A DNA stretch of 64,000 nucleotides from Plutella xylostella (taxonomy: Eukaryota; Arthropoda; Insecta; Lepidoptera; Plutellidae): positions 940,001 through 1,004,000 of the forward strand of contig NC_064004.1 of the NCBI RefSeq assembly GCF_932276165.1, read 5' to 3'. Of the stretch, positions 21,101 through 30,161 are shown piece by piece. The notes beneath the pieces were generated by a model that searched no databases, was not told the origin of the DNA, and was given only the letters and a program-made list of their open reading frames with translations. Each line of letters opens with the position of its first letter. Positions within the stretch are counted from its first letter, which is position 1. The position numbers and the translations under genes were made by a program.

Positions 21101-23761
21101 TCACAGGTAGCCACTAACCAGACATTGTGAAACAGGGCCTAAGATTGTTTACCTTTAGTGCCAAGTAAGAATGAATACACTTTAGGTGAGTGTATTTTTT
21201 TTCTTATTTTGCCTATCAGTTGTGTAAAATGACGATGTAAATTTACTCACTTTCCTAGTAGTTGTCTTCTTGGTAACTTTATTGGCGGGTTTCACTGTGG
21301 TCTTTCTTTTCTTTTGTGGAGTTTCTTTCTTTATACTACTCAGTCCTAAAGGTTTGTCGTCTGCAGGAAAGAAAAAATATTTGTTATTTACATATTTTAC
21401 TTAACAGTTTCTAGAGTGTACTATTATCCTTGAACTTTGCGTTGGTAAGTGATTGCTAAACGATATACGACACTTTAAATATGGTACCAATACCTTTACC
21501 AGGTTTTTACTGCCACTTCAGCTTGCATATTTTGACAGCCATGTCGGTAACCTTAGTCCTCTGACGTATAGCCCCATTTCTGATACAATTCCTTTTAAGG
21601 TATGGAACCCTACAACAGCTGTAGCTGTTCCATGATAAAATAATTTAAGTACAGTTTGGTATATCAACTTGGTAGTTCTTGTTAATGCTTCACTTACCAT
21701 CCTCAGAGAACTTGAGATCTTCTAAAGAGTAATTATCATCATCATCAGCTCCCATGTCGCCGTCATCGTCTGCCGCCACTGTGATGTTAAGAATATTTCT
21801 TTAACACACACACACACACACACAACAACACACACACTCACGCCTTGTACTAATGTACTCCCTTGCGGGGTAGGCAGAGGTGCATTGCTGCACCCACTTT
21901 TCGCCAGAGTGTTATGTTAGTCCCAATGTAATAGGGGGTGGGCCTATTGCCATTTTACGAGCACATCCAAGACCCGAGAACAAATATCTGTGTTTAAACA
22001 AATACCTGCCCCAGCCGGGAATCGAACCCGGGACCTTCGGCTCAGTAGTCAGGGTCACTAACCACTACGCCATTCGGTTGTATATAATATTTCTTTAATT
22101 AATAAAAATAACATTACCAAAAAGCTGGAGAGCCTAGCAGAAGTTTCAATCATTAAATAAATTATAAAAATTAAGCTTAATTATGTAAGAAGTATGTCAG
22201 GATCAGGGCACGTGGAGGTGCATAGTCTCTGCCTACCCCTCTGGGATACAGGCAGCATTATGTATGTAATATGTATGTATGTATGGAAGAAATTAGCTCA
22301 AAACATTATGATAATTTATTAGTATAATACCAGGCAGACAGGAAGCAAAAAGTATGTAACTTTTGAAGCTTTCATTTGTAACTTACCATAGTTTAAATCT
22401 ATTTCATCTTGGACCTCTTTTTTCACAGTGGTGAGCGTGGGGATACTAACTGAAACATAAAAATATTGATTTAGATATAACATTGCATTCTGCTTTATAT
22501 GATGCATAATGTGACAGTGATATACTACAGTCATAATAAACAGACAGTAAGTGGCAATTTCTCCATAGTCGGTTAGAGCATAACCAGGTATTAGTGGTTG
22601 ACTTTTGACACATCTGTCAAGAATTTTATATGGAGATGACATATAATTGATGAACCAATCCCTGGTTGGTTTGTAACCGACTATGGAGAAATTGGGGCTA
22701 AACCTTCTTCCATCCAGCTGTTACATATGTTAATCAACATAGATAAAGTCACTATATTGCCTTTTACCACAAATAAGGCGGTGCTATGATTTTTAGAAAG
22801 TGCATTTAACAAGTTTATCTATGATGATAACAAACTCGTGTAGCTTTGCAGGGCAATCAAACTAGTGGCAATAAGTTAAATAATTCATTTTTAGTCTTTC
22901 TTTGATTGTAACACATATTTGTGAAATTTTGAGATGTGCCCAATGGAATACAAACTAGATGGAGTGTCAGTGCAAAAGAAATTGTGAGAGATATCTTGTA
23001 AGTATATTTTTAATCTTAGGATGTGCCCCTCTTATTCTGAAGTTGCAACAAGTTATAACTTGAAACTCACCAGTAAACATATTCCTATTAAACATATCAT
23101 GGAACTTTTCCTCGCAAGACAAGACTTGTCTCTTGAAGTCGGTGGCTTCTCGCAGCCGGAAGATGCAGCCCTCGCATATTGTGTATGTCACTTCAGACAT
23201 TATACCTTCTATTTTGAACAACTGAAAATGCATGTGAACATTAATTACGTGATATTTACAGCAGACCCTGGGAACTGAACTATTCTGACTGCCTAAGAAT
23301 TGTAGAGTTGCGGTGTTTATTAGTTGATTAGGAATCTTATAGGCGCACAGTGGACGGCGAGCTGCGAAGGCAAGGCCTGAGCTGGATGGAGGCCAGAGCC
23401 GTTGCTGAGGACAGGACGGCGTGAAGGCCCTCTGTACCACTGGGGTACCTTAGGACGACAACAACAACAACAACAACAGGAATCTTATTCCTTCCACCTC
23501 CCACGGGAAGAGTCGACTATCGCAAGCGAAGACTGCTTGCCTATTCTAGGAGCGTATTATTTATCGACTTTGTTACCTTTTCGTCCACAGCTAAGTAAAA
23601 TTAATACTTACGGCAATACCAAGCTGCTCTCGCAGCATTTTGCCGTATATTTCCTCCTCGCCAAAGTCATTAGCAAAAGGAGCATCAAGGTTTCGAAACG
23701 AGCCTTCTGAATGACAACATCTACACAGGTCTTTCTCTATTTTCCACTTAACATCAGTCAT
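15163..23761 (-). CDS. Gene D: ZAD-C2H2 zinc-finger protein, seven exons
   Basis: A probable nuclear DNA-binding protein. The exons are 23612-23761, 23071-23221, 22387-22449, 21698-21778, 21251-21360, 20466-20535 and 15163-15740. All junctions are GT-AG, phases agree throughout, and the sum is 400 residues. Exon 1 (MTDVKWKIEKDLCRCCHSE) and exon 2 (VTYTICEGC) make the ZAD. The linkers hold KKEVQDEID, an acidic run (AADDDGDMGADDDDN), a basic run (KKRKTTVKPANKVTKKTTTRK, nuclear-localisation-like) and a Ser/Thr-rich piece. The last exon has six fingers; the first is irregular after YHIRAKYY, lacking a standard second His. The 4.7-kb last intron contains a dead paralogous finger exon, a small open frame and many repeats. 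It is head-to-head with the CYTH gene, 435 bp apart. Exon 1 and 2 sequences show gene E to be its sister. Confidence 0.87.
15905..16022 (-). repeat. SINE family B fragment
   Basis: Distal part only: GGCTCTCTCGAGTGGAACC, CATATCCCCAAGGTCTAAAC and CCATTTCCCACCACGCTGG on the plus strand. In intron 6 of gene D. Confidence 0.65.
16208..16353. repeat. MITE (GGCGGMCCCTAGAC ends)
   Basis: GGCGGCCCCTAGACGATCAA at the left is answered by GGTCTAGGGTCCGCC at the right. Inner segments repeat CAATATT-type text in both orientations. The open frames on both strands here are by-products of the palindrome. Confidence 0.65.
16801..17074 (-). pseudogene. Dead C2H2 finger exon, 3' part
   Basis: In one minus-strand frame the translation gives RHMKERKHICRFCDKK, stop, LNLAALNMHDTY, stop, EETQKCTVCKI, stop, FVQCSSIHTHMEKQHPDV. 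This lines up finger by finger with the end of gene E (YCCRFCKKAF..MNLHENIH..KMCNVCNTGFVQRTSLKFHMQKHHPSV). Three in-frame stops fall at otherwise conserved positions. It is a degenerated member of the cluster, lying in intron 6 of gene D on the same strand. Its 5' part is probably 17419-17664, separated by unrelated sequence that includes a reverse-transcriptase fragment. Confidence 0.82.
17207..17418 (-). mobile_element. LINE reverse-transcriptase fragment
   Basis: The minus-strand frame holds CCGVPQGSILRPKLFLI, close to the RT motif GVPQGSILGPLLFLI, preceded by a plausible NRC..CGIRISW stretch. Too short to assign beyond a Jockey/R1/CR1-like RT. It lies between the two halves of the dead finger exon and probably split it. 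Confidence 0.6.
17419..17664 (-). pseudogene. Finger exon remnant, 5' part with two C2H2 fingers
   Basis: After an acceptor-like TTTTGTTTTAG (17665-17675) the frame is open for about 80 residues: GCLHCGKWWRPEKFHTVVSH, then EHLAKNKVTCRYCRKGYKNR and LLRGHMSLVH, ending at TGA. Both fingers keep C2H2 spacing. I take it as the first fingers of the exon whose end is at 16801-17074. It might instead be a small live exon, since this part has no internal stop. Confidence 0.6.
17775..17916. repeat. Long-palindrome MITE (GGGCCTGTTCCACAATGTC)
   Basis: The arms GGCCTGTTCCACAATGTCTG and CAGACATTGTGGAACAGGCC pair over about 60 bp, with a short centre. A second copy is at 20999-21139. Both are in introns of gene D. 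Confidence 0.85.
17937..18198 (+). repeat. SINE family A, full copy
   Basis: Head GACGACCGAATGGCGTAGTG with B-box GGTCCCGGGTTCGATTCCC, then GGCTGGGGCAGATATTTG; end GTACAAGGCGTGAGTGCG with (GT)n. This is the best-preserved copy for defining the family. Confidence 0.88.
18240..18330 (+). repeat. LINE 3'-end fragment
   Basis: CCTGGAAGAAATCACTTTTG and GATAAGGCCACCTATTC match the fragment at 92-226. Confidence 0.4.
18400..18715. repeat. Large fold-back unit of the GTTGCAAAAAGGGTAT family
   Basis: TAAGCCCGAAACTGAAATCA (about 18497) faces TGATTTCATTTTCGGGCTTA (about 18620), and ATCACCCTGTATA faces ACACCCTGTATAC at the rims. The right half equals the end of 27841-28034. Confidence 0.6.
18941..19159 (-). 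CDS. Possible 72-residue tail-anchored membrane protein
   Basis: The frame MCNSVPPPRQENNNF... has a polar N-terminal half and one strong hydrophobic helix near residues 41-60 (YMFLLLLMLAVVILFFLG), then a short tail ending NKKIEL. It has the layout of a single-pass, C-terminally anchored protein. It lies inside intron 6 of gene D on the same strand, in a piece free of recognised repeats. Upstream (19190-19310) is a CG-rich stretch with a TATAATATATTATA run that could be a promoter. I do not recognise the family; a chance frame remains possible. Confidence 0.35.
   Translation of the reverse strand: MCNSVPPPRQENNNFMTQVGLKNSLNQESNNILGHLNHMNWYMFLLLLMLAVVILFFLGRYINISCNKKIEL
19460..19676 (+). repeat. 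SINE family A copy
   Basis: ACTGCTATGCCGAAGGTCCC then GGTTCGATCCCCAGCCGGGG; body GGCTCTGCCTAGCTTGGGG; end TGTGAGATGTCCCCATATA. Confidence 0.75.
19677..20204. other. Unassigned interval in gene D intron 6
   Basis: It contains CATCTATCCACGGCACACTT and TGCAATAAGTACAAGTCCC, which could be the end of a long terminal repeat, but no partner was found in the window. No coding exon is evident. Confidence 0.3.
20205..20460. repeat. Dispersed non-coding repeat
   Basis: GAACTGCTGAACCGATTTTC, AACATGTCTAAGAACACTC and AAAATCGGTTTAGCCGTTTG are texts typical of insect dispersed repeats. Ends are undefined here. Confidence 0.35.
20869..20995. repeat. MITE (GTGTCTTTTTAAT ends)
   Basis: Second copy of the family at 6461-6599, directly beside the palindromic MITE at 20999. 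Confidence 0.6.
20999..21139. repeat. Long-palindrome MITE (GGCCCTGTTTCACAATGTC)
   Basis: Arms of about 60 bp, nearly perfect; same family as 17775-17916. Confidence 0.85.
21796..22083 (-). repeat. (CA)n run and SINE family A copy
   Basis: The (CA)n at 21802-21836 is the tail of a minus-strand SINE whose head (GACCGAATGGCGTAGTGG, GGTCCCGGGTTCGATTCCC on the minus strand) lies at about 22010-22080. In intron 3 of gene D. Confidence 0.85.
22195..22290 (+). repeat. Short dispersed repeat with (TATG)n end
   Basis: TAGTCTCTGCCTACCCCTCT then GGGATACAGGC and TATGTATGTATG. Confidence 0.4.
22551..22699. repeat. MITE (GTGGCAATTTCTCCATAGTC)
   Basis: Ends GTGGCAATTTCTCCATAGTC and GACTATGGAGAAATTGGGGC; third copy of the family at 5514 and 14979. 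In intron 2 of gene D. Confidence 0.75.
23335..23478 (+). mobile_element. LINE 3' end with (ACA)n tail
   Basis: Plus-strand translation gives RRQGLSWMEARAVAEDRTA then a stop and a short 3' end closing on ACAACAACAACAACAACAAC. I recognise the LSW.EA...A.DR..W text as the end of a non-LTR retroelement protein. In intron 1 of gene D. Confidence 0.6.
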
Positions 23762-24196
23762 CGTTGATGAGTTCCTTAACAAAACGCTTAAATAGGTACC
23801 TAAGTTCTTAATTTTAATAGAAACTAACTAATAAACAAATAAAACGTGATCGCCGCACAACAAGTCAACAAGCGCCATCGCCATTTTATATTATTAAAAA
23901 ATTATTTTCATTCATTCAATTTGTTTTGTCTATGGTCGTTATTTCGTTAACTCACTAGAGATGTGATAGCAACGCTTCCATAGAGTTAAGCGTATTTTAG
24001 AAAATGGCTAGGTTGATTAGAAACTTACGGAGATATTTTAGATTCCTATGTTGGCAGCACTGATAAAAACGGCGGTAAATAAAACAAAATGTCAAAAAAA
24101 TACGGTGAAGTTGTCAAAAGTTTATTTACAGTATTTCGAACATACACACGACACAATATTAATTTGATTTCTCAATAAATACTTACTAAATTCATC
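23762..24196. promoter_or_regulatory. Bidirectional promoter region, gene D and CYTH gene
   Basis: The 435 bp between two divergent start codons must hold the promoters of both genes. No clear TATA box or repeat was identified. Confidence 0.5.
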
Positions 24197-25274
24197 ATGC
24201 GTAACGTCGAGATCAAAGCTAAAGTGCACGACATCGATGGCATCATAAAATCTGCAACCGAACTAAGCGGAGGGCCCGGTAGCGTTATAAATCAAGACGA
24301 TACATTCTACAATGTAACGAGCGGCCGTCTCAAAATGCGGTTCTACGGTGATTCAGGTTTGACAACTATAACAAACGCATTATGATATTGTTAAAACGGC
24401 TATACGGCTCGCGCCTATCACGTGAGTAAAGCGGTGGCTCGCTTACGAGTCCCCTGTGACTACTCCTTCAGGGATTGGAGTCGTGAGCATATTCAGCACA
24501 CCCAGTTAGCGTGTGTAGTCAGATATCTCTGTGGCAGCCTGTACAGTGTACATACATTTGAAAAGATGCTAAAGGAGTTTCTTTCGCCATTTCTTCTTAG
24601 TTTCTTTCAATATCAACAAATAACAAATTGTATGTTGAATAAACAACATTTGATTTCAAACTTACACCTTGTTCTTTCTAGCAGCAACACTGGTCCGCTA
24701 CGACCGCGAGGACACGGAGGGCCCTAAACTTAGTGATTACGAATTACTCCACTTCGCTGCTACTGAAGGGGAGAAAGCAAAAACACTTGATGATATGCTG
24801 AAGAAGTGCCTTGGAGTGCGAGGCAGGGTGGTCAAAGAAAGGTACAAAATGTTAACCCTTATGATATTATAATACTCAAATGTGTCTTGTGTGTGTCTAT
24901 TTTCTAATCTAAGAAGCTTCATACTTAAATGCCCATATTTCTTCTTAACTAAACAGCTACGAAAGCTCCATACAAAACTGCCTATATTTCTTTGCAAAAG
25001 ACCTACCGAACCATACCTACCTGAATACTTTTATTTTAATCAACATTTCCACTCTTTTCTCCACAGAAAACTCTTTATGGTGGGCCAGACTCGTGTACAC
25101 ATAGACACAGTCAAGGGCCTGGGTCACTTCATGGAGTTAGAAGTGGTGCTGAGGCCAGAGCAAACCGCTGCGGAGGGCGAGGACATAGCTAGAGACCTAC
25201 AACTGAAACTGGGAGTGAAAGACCGAGACCTGATTCAGTGTGCATATGTTGATTTGTTGGATAAGAAAGGTTAA
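24197..25274 (+). CDS. CYTH-domain phosphohydrolase-like protein, three exons
   Basis: The exons are 24197-24356, 24682-24841 and 25067-25274; they join in frame to give 175 residues, about the length of a single CYTH (CyaB/thiamine-triphosphatase) domain. The N-terminus MRNVEIKAKV is the ExExK region of the family, with N in place of the first Glu. GRLKMRFY, the TLVRYDRE..EGPKLSDY stretch, GRVVKERKLF and VHIDTVKGLGHFMELEV are the expected beta-strands with conserved charged residues. Such enzymes bind triphosphate compounds with divalent metal, in the cytosol; the substrate here cannot be told from sequence. The exon 1 donor (TCAG|GTTTGA) is weak. The exon 2 acceptor is a TAGCAG tandem at 24679-24684, so forms with one alanine more or less are possible. 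The family call is firm; function beyond that is inference. Confidence 0.85.
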
Positions 25275-25612
25275 TTTTGTATTCAAGTTATTCTGGTGAA
25301 ATGGTAACAGTGTAGGCGGTTGAGGTGTGTTATTTTGTGAGTATGAAAATTAATAGAAAGTTTAAAAAAAATACAGATGAATATTCCAAAAATTTTATGA
25401 TTTTTCTTACAAAAATTTACCTGGCAGGTTTTTATTTCTAATTATTATAAAGAGAGGAATATGTTCATAATTTTGTCATTTAAATGTTGTCTCCTCGGGT
25501 GATCAGGTATTGTATTTTATCACCTGGGGACGAACAACAAATTATTGAACATTTTACTCCCTTTTGTTGGTCCTTGAATTAAACTAACAATGTTTTTATT
25601 TGTTGTTATTTA
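25275..25612. other. 3' flank of the CYTH gene, with a hairpin
   Basis: No gene. TTGTCTCCTCGGGTGAT (about 25488) pairs loosely with ATCACCTGGGGACGAACAA (about 25528), a short stem that may be a worn fold-back element. Confidence 0.4.
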
Positions 25613-25712
25613 TACCTTGTTTAACGGGGAAAGACATCTGACAGAACCCTTATTACACTCGAATAAGGGTATTTTTGTATGTATCAGGTGACTTTCCCCG
25701 TGAAACAAGGTA
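25613..25712. repeat. Palindromic MITE (CTTGTTTAACGGGGAAAG)
   Basis: Same family and centre as 1131-1231. Confidence 0.75.
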
Positions 25713-25790
25713 TAAGTGAGATTCGGTTTCCATATTTTAACAAGTATTTCAATAACAACATAAACAACTCAGTATTCATAAAAAAAACAC

Positions 25791-25796
25791 TTTATT
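25791..25796 (-). promoter_or_regulatory. Poly(A) signal of gene E
   Basis: Minus-strand GGCAATAAAGTG places AATAAA about 10 nt past the stop codon at 25806. Confidence 0.6.
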
Positions 25797-25805
25797 GCCA
25801 AATAA

Positions 25806-28800
25806 CTAAACAAAAAGTACACTTGGATGATGCTTCTGCATATGAAATTTCAGACTAGTTCTTTGAACAAATCCAGTGTTACACACATTACACATTTTCA
25901 GGTTCTCTTTAGTGTGTATGTTTTCATGCAAGTTCATACCACGTTTATGCTGAAAAGCCTTCTTACAGAACCGACAACAATACCTTTTAACATCCATATG
26001 GCTTATTTTGTGTGAACGAAATGCACTCGTACCATATGTTTCATAATCGCACTTATCACACTTTTTTTTCCTCCCCAACCTGTGAAATGAGTTCATATGA
26101 TTTTTTAAACCAATAATACATGTGAATGTCGCATCGCAGGCCCTACATTTGTGCGATTCGTCTATGCCGTGCCGTTCCAACAAGTGCTGCCTATACTTAG
26201 GTCCTGTCTCAAAGTCGGTCTCGCATTCTAAGCAGACACCTTTAAAGTGGATTCGGTAGTGATCTATAATGACGTTTCTTTTTTCATCTTTCTTGTGGCA
26301 GATCGAGCAGTTAAACGTCGAGCCGTTGTCAGTGATGTAGTATTTGATGTTTTGTAACTGATTAGCTGAGCTTTTGAGTTGTCTCTTGTGCGCCGCGTGT
26401 AAGTGTATGTGAAGCGACATCAGACGAGTGTGCTGTTTGCCGCAAATCTTGCACGCGTATTTGTCGTTCTCCGCACTCGGTTCTGGAAAAGAACATGTAT
26501 ATTGATGGGTGTGAATTAAAAGAAATGATTATTATTATTATTATGTGGATACATCTCACACACGGACATCTGAACCCAAGCTAGGCGGAATGGGAGACTT
26601 TCAACCGTAGACAAAAACCGATTATAGATGGCGCTAGTAAAACTTCATACTCAGCATCACTGCATTTTTTAAAGCGGAAATGGATTTCAGTCCTTTCAGC
26701 CAATACCAAAACCCAATGGATGTGATTTAAACCATATGTGATTACTAGCAGTTATATTAGGTATGCATAATATAAGTGCTAACTAGTTTAAGACAGCTTT
26801 GTACCATTTGACATCTTCCGTTCTCTCAGAAGAATGTTGCTCATAAAAAACGACAGGCCGGATGCCATCTATCGGACGATTTTGGAACTTTTAAACTGTC
26901 ATCAGCTGATATCCACATAGACACATTCATATGCTCACTGACTTGTTACTATGACTGTAATCTCCGAAGAGGTGACTCGCACTTTTTAAGTGAATTTTAG
27001 CTATTCAATCTATAATTACCTATATACAAAAAAATCAAGAAATTCACCATTACCATTGTCGCGGCGTGTGCCTGGATGTCTGTCGTCTTCTTCACAGTAC
27101 AATATGGGAATCTGGAACATGTGGGCACGAGTCTCAACTGAGGTACACGAGAGATAAAATATACCTAGTTATACAGGGTGTTGCAATTGCAAAGGTGGTC
27201 TACTAAGCCGAAGGGAGTGGTTTAGAATGACCAATTTGCAACACACTGTAAAGTTGTCGAAATATATGAGGCCCGTTTGGACAGCTACAAAATGAATGGG
27301 ATGAGAGCTAGTGTCGAAACAAAATCATTAAAAATCTAAACAATAAGTAAGTTTTGGTGCTTTAAAAGTTATTTTTTCTTTCAGCTGTGAAATAATAAGC
27401 CAGATTATGTGTCTTTTTATGTATTTAATCAAGTAAATCAAGAGTAAATAGCAAATTTGTGTAGCTGTCCAAACGGACCTATTATATTTCGACGACTGTA
27501 ATAAGAATAAAAATAAATTATGTAATGCCTTTTTGTTCTTCACATCCATCTTTGTTTGTGGCTTTATGCTGTGTTTCTTCTTCTTCTTTCGGGAAACTTT
27601 AGGTCTGCTCGTGTCCATCTGTAGCTTCATTGCTCGCGTTATTTTTCCCTTTGGTTTCTGGTTACCAGTTGGTTGCTCTGAAACAGACATAAAAAAAACA
27701 TACAGACGAATTGAGAACCTCTATAAAGTTATAAAGAAAAGGATTTTTGCAAGAGATTTGTCTTTCTCAGTTACTTATTTGCTTAAAGTTAGTGAGTACA
27801 GGTGAACAATTAAATGCAGAGTGACGACGTCTTTGACATACAGGGTGTTGCAAAAAGTGTACTTATACTAAATTCATTTCCCATAGACACTTTGTTGGTA
27901 ACGTGATTTTTTACTATGGAGCATGAATATTTTATTTTGTAAATTTTTTGAAATTCTGATTTCATTTTCGGGCTTAGATATAACATGCTGCACATGTAGG
28001 TTTCGGCTTAGTATACGATTTTTGCAACACCCTGTATATGTGTTTAAAGGTAGGCATAGAACAACGCGGACTCGGGTATGAAGGTAGGTGATAAAGTAGT
28101 CAAATACTGTCTTAGGGCGAGGCCATAACACTGCGTTGCGACGTCGCATCGCAAAAATCTGCGACAGTAATCAAGCATTTAGTATGGGAAAACTTCTAAA
28201 ACAGTCGCAGATTTTTGCGATGCGACGTCGCAACGCAGTGTTATGGCCTCGCCCTTAAGCAATTTGTTATGATCCATTGCCGTTTTCACGACTTTATAGA
28301 TCGATTTTAGTTTCACACTTTAGTTTATATACTTACATATTATTATTTAATTGAATTACCTTCAGTATCAGAAATTTGAACTTTATCCATGGTGTCATCA
28401 TCATTATTAACACTATTGTCACTAATATAATTGCTATGTTGTTTATTGTCTGTAGGTACTTGTGGCTCTGTAAAAATATGTTCCATTTAATCTAATTTTT
28501 ACAAGAAATATAATTATGTATAACTAGATAATAATAATAATTTTGCCATCAGAATCAATATAAATCCCATACCAATTTATTAATAATGAGAGAATTATTA
28601 ATTAATTCATATAATTATGACTGTTGATTTTGTTAGAATTGTGTTAATTTTCTTACCGTCATCATCAATTGTTATAGTAATATAACTTTCCTCTTTTTCT
28701 TCTTTAATTTGAAAAGGCTCCCCAACTAAAATTAGATTAGAAGCTTTACTAAAAGATCTGAAAAATACTTACACTATCTATGTACTACATATTATTATAG

Positions 28801-29580
28801 ATACACAAACATGTTAAATATTGTAAAACAATTAAAATTTCCTCTTTATACATTACATCAGGGGTAAAAATATAAAGGGATCATGAGTGACACAATCCTC
28901 GGTCCAATCAAGCGGTTCACCATGTTATAACCCGAAACTCAGAATAGAATAGAATAGATTTTTTTTAATTAGACTTAAAATTTTACAATTATTTGTCCAT
29001 GGTCATAATATTACTCACCAGTAAACATATTCCTAATATACATATCATGGAACTTCTGTTCACACGCCAGCACCTGTCTCTTGAAGTCACCAGCTTCCCG
29101 CAGCCGGTGGATACATGCGTCACATATTGTGTACGTCACATCCGACATTAGTCCTTCTACTTTTGATAACTGAAGTGGAATAAAGACATTAACTTAATTG
29201 CAACTCACACATTCTAGGAAACGAATGAACGAAAACTCGAGTGGAACCTTTGTGCATATCCCCAAGGTCTAAACTGCTTACCTAAGCTTGGACCATTTCC
29301 CACCACGTTGTTCATTGGTACATGTCAGCGCCGGGATTCGAACCCGCATCTCTTGTGTGAGAAGCGGGCGCTTACCCGACTGATCTGCACATTAAATTGA
29401 TATACAAATTAAGTTATGGCCAAGACTTACTACAAGACCTAACTGATTTCGCAGCATTAAGGAGTAGACTTCTTCCTGCCCGCAGTCATCGATCCAAGTT
29501 GCTCCGAGGTTCCTGAAAGAACCTTCAGCATGACAACATCTAAATAGGTTATGTTCGATTTTCCACTTTACTTCCGTCAT
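25806..29580 (-). CDS. Gene E: ZAD-C2H2 zinc-finger protein, seven exons
   Basis: A probable nuclear DNA-binding protein, sister of gene D. The exons are 29431-29580, 29019-29169, 28657-28725, 28360-28467, 27529-27677, 27054-27111 and 25806-26482, in agreeing phases, about 453 residues. Exons 1 and 2 match D closely (MTEVKWKIEHNL; VTYTICDACI). The first ZAD zinc ligand is lost: LFRCCH where D has LCRCCH, a single TGT-to-TTT change. The linkers are acidic, then strongly basic (SRKKKKKHSIKPQTK). The end of exon 5 is uncertain: AAG|GCATTA at 27529 would be a GC donor, GAT|GTGAAG at 27544 a weak GT donor; both keep phase. The last exon has seven fingers ending CNVCNTGFVQRTSLKFH. Confidence 0.8.
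26525..26590 (-). repeat. SINE family A tail fragment
   Basis: ATTATTATTATTATGTGG followed by ACATCTCACACACGGACATC and CCCAAGCTAGGCGG, the distal end of the family on the minus strand. In the last intron of gene E; the rest of that intron to 27053 shows nothing named. Confidence 0.55.
27247..27500. repeat. MITE with both ends (GTCGAAATATA..GGCCCGTTTGG)
   Basis: GTCGAAATATATGAGGCCCG then TTTGGACAGCTACA at the left; TGTAGCTGTCCAAACGG and ATTATATTTCGACGAC at the right. It nearly touches exon 5 of gene E (27529). Confidence 0.7.
27841..28034. mobile_element. TA-flanked MITE (CAGGGTGTTGCAAAAA)
   Basis: CAGGGTGTTGCAAAAAGTG faces TTTTTGCAACACCCTG, with TA on both sides (27839-27840 and 28035-28036). 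It is the best-bounded copy of this family. Confidence 0.75.
28111..28258. repeat. Long-palindrome MITE (TTAGGGCGAGGCCATAACAC)
   Basis: Arms GGGCGAGGCCATAACACTGC and GCAGTGTTATGGCCTCGCCC extend through GCGACGTCGC to about 55 bp each. In gene E intron 4; only one copy in the window. The rims TTAGGGC and GCCCTTAA may include a TTA or TAA target. Confidence 0.8.
29232..29392 (-). repeat. SINE family B, internally shortened copy
   Basis: The distal part (CTCGAGTGGAACCTTTGTGC) is joined directly to the head (TGTCAGCGCCGGGATTCGAA), with the middle of the element missing. It lies just upstream of gene E exon 2. Confidence 0.7.
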
Positions 29581-30161
29581 ATTTGGTGAATTCTCATGTT
29601 AAATCTGAGTAGCGTTGTGTTCTTTGTTATTACTTATACCGGAATAGGCTGAGAAAGCCTTTAATCTATCGATTACAGCAAGAAATAAGGGGTACAGTGC
29701 CACAAACTTATCTGTTCCGGTGACAGCTCACGTAAATGTGTAATATTTCTTCATTCTATACGATTTTAAGTTTGCCAGTAGTGGTAATTCGCTCTTGTGG
29801 TTTCAATAAACCCATCTAATCTATATCAATATATAATTCATTAGTAAATAAAGAGATATGGATCAATTTAGTTCGCTCTCACCGGAACAGATAAGATTGT
29901 CGCACTATACACACATTTATAGGATGGGTACAAAAATATAAACAAAACACACACTGAGTACTTAACTAAATTTCAATTTTAAAGGCGCCGACACACTAGC
30001 TGATGCGGCTGTCAGCCGCGACTGATGTTTCTCTGAACTTCTTACCTACGCAACATGCAACATTTCTTCTCTTGTCAATGTCATTCATCATATGTTTTTT
30101 TTGTTTTGTTTTGCTTTTTATTTTTTGCCCGAAAGACCGAAAGTAAGCGAAAAATCTTCAA
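29581..30161. promoter_or_regulatory. Shared upstream region of genes E and F
   Basis: Both start codons read away from this 581-bp interval. It contains the 213-bp TA-flanked MITE (29695-29907) and a piece beginning AAAGGCGCCGACACACTAGC (29980). Confidence 0.5.
29695..29907. mobile_element. TA-flanked MITE, 213 bp (copy 2)
   Basis: Same ends, length and TA flanks as 13985-14197, with about five differences. It sits in the E/F promoter interval. Confidence 0.8.
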
